Source: an uncultured Vampirovibrio sp. (GTDB lineage: Bacteria > Cyanobacteriota > Vampirovibrionia > Gastranaerophilales > Gastranaerophilaceae). From it: a DNA stretch of 64,000 nucleotides. Below are positions 8,181 to 14,958 of this stretch, piece after piece (within the stretch, counting starts at the first letter, position 1; each line of letters begins with the position of its first letter). The notes beneath the pieces are model-generated. The model ran no database searches. It was given only the letters and a program-made list of their open reading frames with translations, and had not been told where the DNA came from. The DNA lies in contig CAJTXZ010000003.1 in NCBI GenBank assembly GCA_910583725.1, positions 74,720-138,719 of the forward strand, given 5' to 3'. The position numbers were made by a program, and so were the translations under genes.

Positions 8181-8531
8181 TTATCCCTTTAAAATATCTA
8201 TACCCTTTTGAGCCTGCTTCAACTGTCCGTAATAATACTCCAGCTCCTGCTCTGATGTAGCAGAGTTAAGTATCTGTAAGGCTTTTGTATAAAAAGGGCT
8301 ATCCTTAGAGGTTACATGTTCAAGATTGAGTCCAACGTCTTCAATACTGAGGTCAAGTGCTTTTAATATCTTTGTTAAAGTTGAGTATGTGGGGAAATAT
8401 ACACCTGTCTCAATTTTTGATATATGCTTCTCGTTAGCTCCTGCAAGTTCTGCGAGTTGAGCCTGAGTTAAGTTCTTAGCTTTTCTTATTTGTTTTAACT
8501 TCTGACCGAAGCTGTTTTTATTAGTAGTCAT
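8181..8531 (-). CDS. XRE-family transcriptional regulator
   Basis: A 116-aa protein. Residues ~10-65 form a classic Cro/C1 helix-turn-helix: FGQKLKQIRKAKNLTQAQLA, then ANEKHISKIETGVYFPTYST, then LTKILKALDLSIEDV. The last ~40 residues are helical (SEQELEYYYGQLKQAQKGI) and may mediate dimerisation. The start follows AAAAGGAGGA, a strong ribosome binding site. It is divergent from the exported-protein genes starting at 8699, with two direct repeats (TATCGTA) in the shared region that it might bind. It is the likely repressor of the left arm of element B. Confidence 0.9.
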   Translation of the reverse strand: MTTNKNSFGQKLKQIRKAKNLTQAQLAELAGANEKHISKIETGVYFPTYSTLTKILKALDLSIEDVGLNLEHVTSKDSPFYTKALQILNSATSEQELEYYYGQLKQAQKGIDILKG

Positions 8532-8607
8532 GACCTGTTCCTCCTTTTAATTCTATTGAATTTCAAGAGGTTATTAAACAACGGCACAAGAGATAACATT
8601 GTTAAAA

Positions 8608-8635
8608 TATCGTAGTTAATAGGATACTTATCGTA
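8608..8635. promoter_or_regulatory. Direct repeats in divergent promoter region
   Basis: TATCGTA occurs at 8608-8614 and 8629-8635 in the same orientation, 21 bp apart start to start, which is two helical turns. It lies between the divergent XRE gene (start 8531) and the exported-protein genes (first start 8699). It is a plausible operator for the XRE protein, by position only. Confidence 0.35.
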
Positions 8636-8698
8636 TTTTTGTGTTACTATTGGGGAGAGAGTGGGAATGTATCCTGCTATTACATAGGAGAAATAATT

Positions 8699-9115
8699 AT
8701 GAAAAAGATGTTATCAATTTTATTACTTAGTGGAATAGTGCTAAGTGTTGCACTAACGCAAGCCATTGCAACTACTACAAACCCACGCTATAAAGCTGGT
8801 CAAAGTAATGAAGAAATTTGTATCAGAAACAATGGAGGAATATGGGCTTGTAAGGAGTCGGCTGACTATAGTAATTTATTTGCAGATGTTATTAAGAATG
8901 GGGGTTGCATTACCAGCGTACCCGATATGGGCAATATGATAAGGGATTGGAAGTATTGTCAAACAACTTCAGAAAAGAAAAATATTATTTACTACCCTGA
9001 CGGAAGAATGGTTATACTAGACAAGGAGTCTTTAATATATAAAAGTTTGACCTTACCTCCTATGACCGACGCTGAATATATACAAGAATTAAAAGAATAC
9101 AATAGTAGTAACTAA
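8699..9115 (+). CDS. Secreted hypothetical protein (138 aa)
   Basis: The start at 8699 follows TAGGAGA and begins a clear signal peptide (MKKMLSILLLSGIVLSVALT, cleavage probably after QAIA near residue 24). An in-frame upstream extension to 8639 lacks a ribosome binding site. The mature part has four cysteines (EICIRN, IWACKES, GGCITS, YCQTT), which suggests two disulfides, and no domain I recognise. The stop overlaps the next frame (TAATG). It is the first of three genes for exported or membrane proteins in element B, facing away from the XRE repressor. Confidence 0.65.
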   Translation: MKKMLSILLLSGIVLSVALTQAIATTTNPRYKAGQSNEEICIRNNGGIWACKESADYSNLFADVIKNGGCITSVPDMGNMIRDWKYCQTTSEKKNIIYYPDGRMVILDKESLIYKSLTLPPMTDAEYIQELKEYNSSN

Positions 9116-9132
9116 TGCTAAGGAAACATTAT

Positions 9133-9792
9133 ATGACAGAAGACAATACAACAAATGATGTGAACGTAAAAAAGCCATCTGGCTGTTTAAAGGGAGTTTT
9201 GATATACCTATTTATATGTATTTTAGCAGTCATTGGTATAGTATTAGTACCAGAAGAAGAAACTGAAACACCTGCATATAAAAATGAAGTAGCAAAAGAA
9301 ACCCCAAATCCAGCTCCTGAAAATAAACAGGTGGAGAATAATATAAATAATTCTAAACCAGGGGCAGTTACAGGAGAATATTCAGGTTTTGGTTCATGGG
9401 CTGTTGCTACTGCTAATTTGGGTGGTCAAGCTGCTAATTGTTTAGAAAAAGGGGTGGGTATATCTTTAGTTGAACAAATAGAAAACTTTTTTGAAAATAT
9501 CTCAGAGAATAATAGACCTGAGTTTTACCATATCAAAAAGAATAACCCGAGGCTAAAGTTTTGGGTTAGCAATCCTGTATGGGCTGAAAATATGACTTTT
9601 CCTGACGCATGTAAAGCTGATGTAGAATTTGAAAATATTAGTAGTGATACGGTTATGGGATATTCAAATGGTAAACCTTATACGGTTGACAACTCATATT
9701 GCAGAATAACTTATACAGTATCCGAGCAAGGTGGGAAGTTTAGGGCAAATGTAATTAACATGTTCTGTACCCCGAATTATGGATATAGGTAA
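9133..9792 (+). CDS. Single-pass membrane protein with extracytoplasmic domain
   Basis: A 219-aa protein. The start at 9133 has AAGGAA 7 nt upstream and is preferred over the ATG at 9115 that overlaps the previous stop. A short charged N-terminus precedes one hydrophobic helix (VLIYLFICILAVIGIVLV, residues ~20-37), an acidic and proline-rich linker, and a ~130-residue C-terminal domain with a few cysteines (NCLEKG, DACKAD, YCRIT, FCTPN). The topology is that of a membrane-anchored exported domain. I recognise no family. It sits in tandem with the 138-aa secreted protein and the zinc-ribbon membrane protein. Confidence 0.6.
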   Translation: MTEDNTTNDVNVKKPSGCLKGVLIYLFICILAVIGIVLVPEEETETPAYKNEVAKETPNPAPENKQVENNINNSKPGAVTGEYSGFGSWAVATANLGGQAANCLEKGVGISLVEQIENFFENISENNRPEFYHIKKNNPRLKFWVSNPVWAENMTFPDACKADVEFENISSDTVMGYSNGKPYTVDNSYCRITYTVSEQGGKFRANVINMFCTPNYGYR

Positions 9793-9826
9793 ATTATAAA
9801 GGAAATTGGAAAGAAGAAGGTGAAGA

Positions 9827-10384
9827 ATGGAAGAACAAAAAAGCAAAGTAATTTCTAAAGAAGAAATGTATATTGGTACCGCCATTATAATTGGAATACT
9901 AATTTCCGTAATTCATAGTTGTTTAGAAGCCTATCACGCACGATACGCTAGCGAAAAAGTTGCAGTAGTATCTCTTTTTACTTACATAATAATTTCAGCA
10001 ATATGTGCCTTGTATAGTGGTCTCCGTATAAAAAATCTTAAGTTAAGCATTTTAGTAAGTGTTGCCATAATACTTATAGGGAATTTCTTTAGACCAGAAT
10101 TAATAAGTTCAGATGTTTGGTTACATGATTACTATATTTATTACATAATTGGTGCAATGATTTATGGTGTAATCTCCGTAGTCTATCATTTTGCTTTTGG
10201 AGAAGAGAATAAAGAAGTTGTTAAATCAGTAGTACAACTGGCTAATGATGAAATGTACTGCCCTAAATGCAATGAGATAATAAAGAAAGTTGCCAAGAAA
10301 TGCAGATATTGTGGTGAATGGTTGGAAGATAGTAATGGGGGGGGTAATAATAATAAAGTATCTTCATTGCAGGGGAAAATTTAA
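9827..10384 (+). CDS. Multi-pass membrane protein with C-terminal zinc ribbon
   Basis: A 185-aa protein with about four hydrophobic helices between residues ~15 and 125 (TAIIIGILISVIHSCL, VSLFTYIIISAICALY, LSILVSVAIILIGNFF, YIIGAMIYGVISVVYHFAF). A cytoplasmic-looking zinc ribbon follows: MYCPKCNEIIKKVAKKCRYC, with the CxxC...CxxC pattern of rubredoxin-type ribbons. Such fusions are common in small bacterial membrane proteins of unknown role. It closes the three-gene set 8699-10384, which ends at the bidirectional terminator at 10411. Confidence 0.65.
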   Translation: MEEQKSKVISKEEMYIGTAIIIGILISVIHSCLEAYHARYASEKVAVVSLFTYIIISAICALYSGLRIKNLKLSILVSVAIILIGNFFRPELISSDVWLHDYYIYYIIGAMIYGVISVVYHFAFGEENKEVVKSVVQLANDEMYCPKCNEIIKKVAKKCRYCGEWLEDSNGGGNNNKVSSLQGKI

Positions 10385-10410
10385 AGATAAAGAAAGTTAG
10401 ATTGTATAAA

Positions 10411-10440
10411 AAAAGAGTGTAACAGTTGGAACACTCTTTT
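10411..10440. terminator. Bidirectional rho-independent terminator
   Basis: AAAAGAGTGT (10411-10420) and ACACTCTTTT (10431-10440) form a perfect 10-bp stem with a 10-nt loop. T-rich sequence follows on both strands. It separates the plus-strand exported-protein genes from the convergent serine recombinase. Confidence 0.85.
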
Positions 10441-10468
10441 AATTTATAACGAAAGGACATGGCGAGTC

Positions 10469-11071
10469 TTAGGCTGACTCTTTTAATTTATCTATAAAAT
10501 TGTAGAGATTACCTACTGATGTATTGTATTGCTTTGCTATCAATGTCTTAGGTACTTTAAGGTCAATTAACCTCATGATGTCTTCTCTATGTTTATCCAA
10601 CTTTGATTTACCCTTACCTTTTGGTCTTCCTAGCTCCACTCCTGCAACCTGACGGGCATGTAGAGCCTCACGTGTGCGTAAGCTGATGAGTTCTCTTTCA
10701 ATCTGTGCAACAAGTGCAAATATTGTACTTGTTACGGTTGCAGTTATAGAGTCCTCAGAGTTATTAAAACCCTCTTTCAGACTATATAAAGCAATTCCTT
10801 TATCCTTTGTAACCTTAATAACTTCTAATATCTGAGTAATGGAGCGAGCAATTCTTGACAGTTCAGGAACGATTAAAACGTCTCCTGAGTTCATTGACTC
10901 AATTAATACTCCTAATTTCCTCTTCTTATAGTCAATTCTGCCCGAGATATGCTCTTCAATAAATTCCACGTTACCGAGCTTGTGAGTATTAGCAAATTGA
11001 AGTATATCTATTTTATTCTTCTCTGTATCCTGCTCCATAGTAGAGACTCTTAAAAATGCTTTGGTTGCCAT
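10469..11071 (-). CDS. Small serine recombinase of element B
   Basis: A 200-aa resolvase/invertase. The N-terminus FLRVSTMEQ contains the nucleophile (Ser10). GDVLIVPELSRIARS carries the conserved Arg pair, and LVAQIERELISLRTREAL is the E-helix. The C-terminal helix-turn-helix is KTLIAKQYNTSVGNLYNFI. It is only distantly like the enzyme at 2005. It may act on the nested inverted repeats immediately upstream (11100-11180), which is inference from position. It probably resolves or inverts DNA within element B rather than integrating it, since a large serine integrase is also present. Confidence 0.92.
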   Translation of the reverse strand: MATKAFLRVSTMEQDTEKNKIDILQFANTHKLGNVEFIEEHISGRIDYKKRKLGVLIESMNSGDVLIVPELSRIARSITQILEVIKVTKDKGIALYSLKEGFNNSEDSITATVTSTIFALVAQIERELISLRTREALHARQVAGVELGRPKGKGKSKLDKHREDIMRLIDLKVPKTLIAKQYNTSVGNLYNFIDKLKESA

Positions 11072-11099
11072 TTGTATAATTACCTCATCTTAATATTTT

Positions 11100-11180
11100 C
11101 AATGAAAACGTCTGTTTTTGATTTTCTTTGAATACATCTATACAAAATTATTCAGACCTTTTCATTGTATAGATGTATTC
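11100..11180. repeat. Two interlocking inverted repeats upstream of recombinase
   Basis: Repeat 1 pairs 11100-11114 (CAATGAAAACGTCTG) with 11153-11167 (CAGACCTTTTCATTG), 14 of 15 positions. Repeat 2 pairs 11130-11145 (GAATACATCTATACAA) with 11165-11180, 16 of 16. The arms alternate (1L, 2L, 1R, 2R) and 1R/2R share three bases, so in RNA the two stems compete. As DNA they could be recombinase binding sites for the adjacent enzyme. Confidence 0.7.
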
Positions 11181-11194
11181 AGTTTATACGGTCG

Positions 11195-11395
11195 TTATCT
11201 TTGTATGCTGACGGACTCTTCTAAGCTCACCTTGATATTGTTTGTATTCTCTTCTATTGCATTGACAAGAGCCAAAATACCTGTAAGCTCTCTGTCCTTA
11301 TCCTTTGAATTATCTAAGTTCAAGAGAAGCTCTTTCAATGCTATTACAAGACCGTAAGTGTTATGGGTGAGTGCAAGTATCTCTAGTGTATCCAT
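11195..11395 (-). CDS. Hypothetical small protein of element B (66 aa)
   Basis: A 66-aa acidic, largely helical protein (LEILALTHNTYGLVIALKEL, then LTGILALVNAIEENTNNIKV). AAAGGAA lies upstream of the ATG, which supports real translation. It starts 12 nt after the stop of the DUF2958-like gene, so it belongs to the minus-strand set 12145-11195 and probably also leads into the recombinase gene. No homologue is recognised. Confidence 0.55.
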   Translation of the reverse strand: MDTLEILALTHNTYGLVIALKELLLNLDNSKDKDRELTGILALVNAIEENTNNIKVSLEESVSIQR

Positions 11396-11406
11396 GTTAA
11401 ATTCCT

Positions 11407-11811
11407 TTATGCGTGTATCTGCCTGTATTCTGTGATTGTTTTAGGGATAAAATTAAAATCAAGATTAAGCATGGAAAATTGCTGAAAGATAGGCGAAATG
11501 CTTATGTAGCCTGCTTCTAAGTACCCTAAGCCCAAGCTCGTATAGCCAAAATGCTGATTGCTCCCACTCCTGTCGATTTCTGTGATATAGATGTCAACAT
11601 TACCGTAAAAGTAGTGTAGAACTGGTTTAACTTCTTCCCCTTGACCGTCTGTTTCATAGATTGAGGGTGCTGACTCAATTACATTAGCTAATTTATCGGC
11701 AACGTCTTCAAAATACTCATGTTCTGCTCCCATGAGACTCTCAATAAAACATTGAGCTTGACTTGCTGGCATGAATTTTAAAATTGTTTTGATATTATCT
11801 TGATTTGTCAT
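11407..11811 (-). CDS. DUF2958-like protein
   Basis: A 134-aa protein preceded by AAAGGAG. The N-terminal ~60 residues are helical. The second half reads VLHYFYGNVDIYITEIDR, HFGYTSLGLGYLEAGYISI. That follows the DUF2958 pattern (K-x-F...TWLLTELD...FGLCDLGLGFPELGYVSL), a small beta-rich domain frequent on conjugative and integrative elements and of unknown activity. It lies between the 97-aa coiled-coil protein and the 66-aa protein. The assignment rests on remembered motif order and could be wrong. Confidence 0.55.
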   Translation of the reverse strand: MTNQDNIKTILKFMPASQAQCFIESLMGAEHEYFEDVADKLANVIESAPSIYETDGQGEEVKPVLHYFYGNVDIYITEIDRSGSNQHFGYTSLGLGYLEAGYISISPIFQQFSMLNLDFNFIPKTITEYRQIHA

Positions 11812-11851
11812 TACTTACTCCTTTAAAAGTGTAGAGGGGGAGAGAAACCCC

Positions 11852-12145
11852 CTACACTATATCAAACTTCATATAACTGCTAACTTTTAAAAGGGCTTTG
11901 TATAACTCTGCATACTTTGTTTTTAATGTCTTTGTATCAACATTGTTACGTGTGATTTCCTTTAGTGTAAAGGTGAAAGCTCCAGCTTTAAGCTCCATTA
12001 CATTAGCTTTGTTCATAATGTCTTTAACTTCTGCTACTTTCTCATCTCTAAGCTCTTTAAGTTCAGCTATCTTTGAGTCTAATGATTTAATAACTTTTGC
12101 GTTGTCTTCAAGATTGATGTTTGTTGTGATTACTTGTGCTACCAT
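11852..12145 (-). CDS. Small coiled-coil protein of element B (97 aa)
   Basis: A 97-aa protein. AAAGGA precedes the ATG. Residues ~10-50 are a predicted coiled coil (LDSKIAELKELRDEKVAEVK). The rest has an FTFTLKEITRNNVDTKTLK segment typical of small phage-like proteins that modulate or protect DNA, but I assign no function. Its promoter on the minus strand (TTGTAT 12214-12209, TATAAT 12192-12187) is covered by two copies of the 18-bp operator, so it is probably controlled by the same repressor as the replication gene. Confidence 0.55.
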   Translation of the reverse strand: MVAQVITTNINLEDNAKVIKSLDSKIAELKELRDEKVAEVKDIMNKANVMELKAGAFTFTLKEITRNNVDTKTLKTKYAELYKALLKVSSYMKFDIV

Positions 12146-12186
12146 TGTTTTTGTCCTTTCGTTTAATTCGTTTTCCTTACTCTTTT

Positions 12187-12214
12187 ATTATACAACTTTA
12201 TTGTTGGAATACAA
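12187..12214 (-). promoter_or_regulatory. Promoter of the 97-aa gene, overlapped by operators 1 and 2
   Basis: On the minus strand TTGTAT (12214-12209), a 16-bp spacer and TATAAT (12192-12187) form a sigma-70-like promoter reading towards 12145. Operator 2 (12210-12227) covers the -35 box and operator 1 (12191-12208) abuts the -10 box, as expected for repression. Confidence 0.6.
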
Positions 12215-12268
12215 CATGCAAGTTGGATATATTTACATAACGTTACAATTTCCAACATTGATGTTGTA
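12191..12268. promoter_or_regulatory. Three 18-bp operators (TACAAC-N6-GTTGGA)
   Basis: Sites are at 12191-12208 (TACAACTTTATTGTTGGA), 12210-12227 (TACAACATGCAAGTTGGA) and 12251-12268 (the same motif on the minus strand, centre ATCAAT). Starts are spaced 19 and 41 bp apart, close to two and four helical turns. They lie between divergent genes starting at 12145 and 12299 and overlap both promoters. A fourth copy is at 12802-12819. Confidence 0.7.
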
Positions 12269-12292
12269 CACTTATAAAAAGTATTGTATAGT
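12264..12292 (+). promoter_or_regulatory. Promoter of the putative regulator gene, apparently leaderless
   Basis: TTGTAC (12264-12269), a 17-bp spacer and TATAGT (12287-12292) form a promoter. The ATG at 12299 begins 6 nt after the -10 box, so the transcript would start at or next to the start codon. Operator 3 overlaps the -35 box, which would allow autoregulation. Confidence 0.55.
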
Positions 12293-12298
12293 GAGGAC

Positions 12299-12712
12299 AT
12301 GGCAGAAGATATAAAGAATTTGAATAAATACGAGAAAGCTCTTAATAAAGAGCTTACAGCTATTATGGAAGCAGAAAAAATGAAATTTCCTGCGTTCCTT
12401 ACTGTGTTTAGCGACTCTGTACCTGATAAGGGTTCAGACGAGTACATGAAGCTCTTGAAAAAAGAACAGATGAAGTATAGACGTTCTTCTTTGAGTATGG
12501 AAGAAGTGTTTAAAATGCTGGAGATTGCAGACTGGGAGCTTACTTTTACCCTTGAAAACAAGCCTATAAAGCTCAAACACTTTGTAACAAATATCAAGGG
12601 CAGTAATCACAGGATACGTTTTACAGATTTTATGATTATGTGTGAGATGTTTGGTGTAAAAATGAAGTGGTCGAGAAAGTCTCATAGAACACTTCCAAGT
12701 AACAAGCTGTAA
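12299..12712 (+). CDS. Putative element regulator (137 aa)
   Basis: A 137-aa basic protein. The ATG at 12299 is taken as the start; an in-frame TTG at 12284 is the alternative. I do not recognise the family. Two stretches look like the second half of XRE helix-turn-helix domains: SSLSMEEVFKMLEIADWEL and NHRIRFTDFMIMCEMFGVKM. Its promoter carries the 18-bp operator, as do the promoters of the divergent 97-aa gene and the downstream replication gene, so it is the obvious candidate for the protein that reads those sites, in the manner of a phage repressor. The role is inferred from context. Confidence 0.5.
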   Translation: MAEDIKNLNKYEKALNKELTAIMEAEKMKFPAFLTVFSDSVPDKGSDEYMKLLKKEQMKYRRSSLSMEEVFKMLEIADWELTFTLENKPIKLKHFVTNIKGSNHRIRFTDFMIMCEMFGVKMKWSRKSHRTLPSNKL

Positions 12713-12801
12713 CAAGTTATATAAGACCCTCGGAAAAAGTTGAGTTTTTCAAAAGTTTAGATGTACTCAAAAACCTTATAGAATGAGACTTATAAATTTT
12801 T

Positions 12802-12843
12802 TCCAACATTAATGTTGACTTTTTAATTTAATTGAGTTATAAT
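12802..12843 (+). promoter_or_regulatory. Replication operon promoter with operator 4
   Basis: TTGACT (12815-12820), a 17-bp spacer and TATAAT (12838-12843) form a near-consensus promoter, with the transcript start expected near 12850. Operator 4 (12802-12819, with a perfect palindromic core CAACATTAATGTTG) covers the -35 box. Transcription would read the structured leader, the 48-aa frame and the initiator gene. Confidence 0.75.
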
Positions 12844-12880
12844 CGACTTGTCTCAATGAAGAGATATTGAAGACAAAAAT

Positions 12881-12969
12881 CTATGAAAGATAATAATAGT
12901 ACTAGTACCCTTGTATGTGGTATCTCCGTTCTTTCATAGTCAGACCGCTAGAAATGTTTTCTAGTGCGG
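12881..12969 (+). other. Structured leader or possible replication origin hairpins
   Basis: The first stem pairs 12881-12890 (CTATGAAAGA) with 12930-12939 (TCTTTCATAG), with a palindrome GTACTAGTAC (12899-12908) inside its loop. Directly after, GACCGCTAGAAA (12943-12954) pairs with TTTCTAG-TG-CGGTC through a two-base bulge. The location, between a repressed promoter and a rolling-circle-type initiator gene, suits either a copy-control leader RNA or a double-strand origin. It occupies most of the 12713-13008 gap. Confidence 0.5.
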
Positions 12970-13008
12970 TCCGATTATGTTTACAATTATGGCGGAAGGT
13001 GCTAGTTA

Positions 13009-13155
13009 ATGATTAAACTCTTATCAGATTTAATAGAATTGACAAAGACCTTTGAAGCAGGTCAGCTTGTTGTGGTTTTATACTCCTTGCCTTCCGCCTT
13101 GAATACGAAAGGACTGGGAAGACTTGAAAGCCAACGACAAGATGACTGCTAAGAG
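13009..13155 (+). CDS. Short leader peptide gene (48 aa) before the initiator
   Basis: An ATG at 13009 with GGAAGG 9 nt upstream opens a 48-residue frame (MIKLLSDLIELTKTFEAGQL, then a less regular tail). Its last 32 nt overlap the start of the initiator gene in another frame. It may be a small regulatory protein or a leader peptide whose translation couples to the initiator. The first 30 residues look protein-like and the tail does not. Support is position and ribosome binding site only. Confidence 0.35.
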
Positions 13156-14722
13156 ACTAAAGAGTACAGTAAAGCAAGCTAAAGCAACAAGCACAAATGA
13201 TATAACCAGCGTACTTGTTGAAAGACCGAAGCTCATTGAAGAAATTAACCCCGACATTAATCTTGATGAGACTAACGACTTTGATTTAACTCCCGAAAAC
13301 AAAAAACCTGCACTAAGTTCAATGCAAGGCAATTTGAGAGACTTAGAGAAACGACTTGCTGCGACTGTTCCTGTGGGTAATTTTGTTCAACAGTTTGACA
13401 AGCTAAAGATTGCTATAGATTTGAGGTTTTGGAAGGCTATCGGCTTTGAGTTTGACCTTGATACAAGCAACATGTTTAGGTGTGTTTCACCTGAGAAACC
13501 CGATACATGGGCAGATGAACTAAAACGTATAAAGAAACAAAATGAAGAACTATTAGAGAGATACGAAAGCTCTTACCTTGTAACTGAACCTAGTAGCAAC
13601 GCAATATCCGAGTTTGAAGACCTTGACGAGTTTGAAGAAACAGAAGAAGAAAAAGAAACCTTTAAAAAGTCATCTCATAGGCTAAAGGCGAAGCACTTCC
13701 CTAATTGTAAGATTAAATATAGGTCAAGAACCGAAAACAGGACTCAGGGGCTTAATAACGTCTATATCAAAAACGATTACCTGTTTATTTGCGTAACAGG
13801 CAAATTCATGGGAACAAGTGAGAGTCTTGGTTATATTACTAGATACAATATTATAGAAGTGCTTGAAAAGGTACAGAGGCTCACTGGGTTTAGATTTAAT
13901 TCTGAGAGCTTTTTATCAAGAGCAATAGTATATATCTGTCATCTTTGTATTGATTTGTATTCTATTGATATAGCAAAAGATATAGACGCTTTGAGCTGCT
14001 TGTTCCCTCTCAGTACAGATGAACATGTTACCAGAAAGTATGGCAGGCATGGTTTGCAATTAAAGAGCAAAGCCAAGAACGCTGGAAGTTCCTTAGTCTC
14101 CTATAACAAACTGTTTGAAATAAAATGCCGTTTACAACCCTTGCTCAATAAGATTAACATTGAAAACCCTGAGAACCCTATAACTATGGAGCAGTTAATG
14201 GCAAGATATAACTACCCTAAAGACCTTGACTCGATACTTAGGGTAGAGCTACAGATTTATAAGCTCCATGATATGAGAATTTTGCTTGATATACCTGAAC
14301 GAGAAGCACGCATGGTATATTTGACCGATGTGCTTAATAGTACAGCAACTCCAATATTGACAAGATTTGAAGTATTTGGAGCAACTGAGCAAATACTCAG
14401 AGATAAAATTTGGGGGTATATTAAAAATACTGAACGAACTCAGACCGAAATAAGAACCTACAGGGAGCTTAAAGACCGATTAGCAGAAGAACGACTTGCA
14501 TTACTACTAATAGACAACAGGCATGATATACCGAAGCTAAAAAGCTACCTAAAGGTCGAGTACGGTATAGATAATGAAGCTCTAATTAACAACCTAACTA
14601 CGCATATTAAGAATGACCTTTTGAACTTCTTGCTATATAAGAAGCCTAAAGCGATAAAACGAGTCCTGAATATTCTTGAAAAGGTGCATAATTACTACGG
14701 AAGAGGTGCAGACAATGAGTAA
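13124..14722 (+). CDS. Putative rolling-circle replication initiator, gene II/X type
   Basis: A 532-aa protein. A TTG start at 13124 is supported by AAAGGA and GGGAAG upstream; ATG at 13142 is the alternative. After a variable charged N-terminus (~1-200), residues ~215-420 follow the layout of filamentous-phage gpII/X replication proteins. These are VYIKNDYLFICVTGKFMGTS, a helix YNIIEVLEKVQRLTGFRF, a beta strand AIVYICHLCIDL, then SLVSYNKLFEIK and LRVELQIYKLHDMR. Such proteins nick one strand to start rolling-circle replication. The gene overlaps the next start by 8 nt (ATGAGTAA). The assignment comes from motif order, and I cannot name the catalytic Tyr with confidence. Confidence 0.6.
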   Translation: MKANDKMTAKRLKSTVKQAKATSTNDITSVLVERPKLIEEINPDINLDETNDFDLTPENKKPALSSMQGNLRDLEKRLAATVPVGNFVQQFDKLKIAIDLRFWKAIGFEFDLDTSNMFRCVSPEKPDTWADELKRIKKQNEELLERYESSYLVTEPSSNAISEFEDLDEFEETEEEKETFKKSSHRLKAKHFPNCKIKYRSRTENRTQGLNNVYIKNDYLFICVTGKFMGTSESLGYITRYNIIEVLEKVQRLTGFRFNSESFLSRAIVYICHLCIDLYSIDIAKDIDALSCLFPLSTDEHVTRKYGRHGLQLKSKAKNAGSSLVSYNKLFEIKCRLQPLLNKINIENPENPITMEQLMARYNYPKDLDSILRVELQIYKLHDMRILLDIPEREARMVYLTDVLNSTATPILTRFEVFGATEQILRDKIWGYIKNTERTQTEIRTYRELKDRLAEERLALLLIDNRHDIPKLKSYLKVEYGIDNEALINNLTTHIKNDLLNFLLYKKPKAIKRVLNILEKVHNYYGRGADNE

Positions 14723-14894
14723 TAATAATGCCCCTCAGAATATTCAATATACCGTAGGAAGAGGTAATAACGTCAAAAAGGTTGTAATTGACTTAACGAT
14801 TATTGACGGCAAAGAAGTTACTAAGGAAGATATTGTAAAAAGCCTGACCGAATACATTTATGCTTTTGAAGATATTAGAAATTCTTGTGCTTAA
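14715..14894 (+). CDS. Small partner protein of large serine recombinase B (59 aa)
   Basis: A 59-aa protein. The start at 14715 overlaps the end of the initiator gene, and GGAAGAGG lies about 8 nt upstream, so translation is probably coupled. It is the paralogue of the 71-aa protein at 5898: IQYTVGRGNNVKKVVIDLTI and LTEYIYAFEDI align with FTVGTGKHTKNVILKLDI and LVQYISAFEEI. The gene for the large serine recombinase follows after 64 nt. Conservation of the pair in two elements argues for a shared function with the integrase, such as direction control. This is unproven and the family is unknown to me. Confidence 0.65.
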   Translation: MSNNNAPQNIQYTVGRGNNVKKVVIDLTIIDGKEVTKEDIVKSLTEYIYAFEDIRNSCA

Positions 14895-14958
14895 CATATC
14901 GTCATAATTAAGTGAATGGCATATATGATTTGATAAGATAATAAAAGGAAGATAAACT

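Noticed and set aside
12163..12597. 144-aa minus-strand frame covering the operator region
   Set aside because: It is a shadow of the putative regulator gene and covers promoters and operators.
13078..13332. 84-aa minus-strand frame within the initiator start
   Set aside because: It is antisense to the conserved-looking initiator N-terminus with no ribosome binding site.
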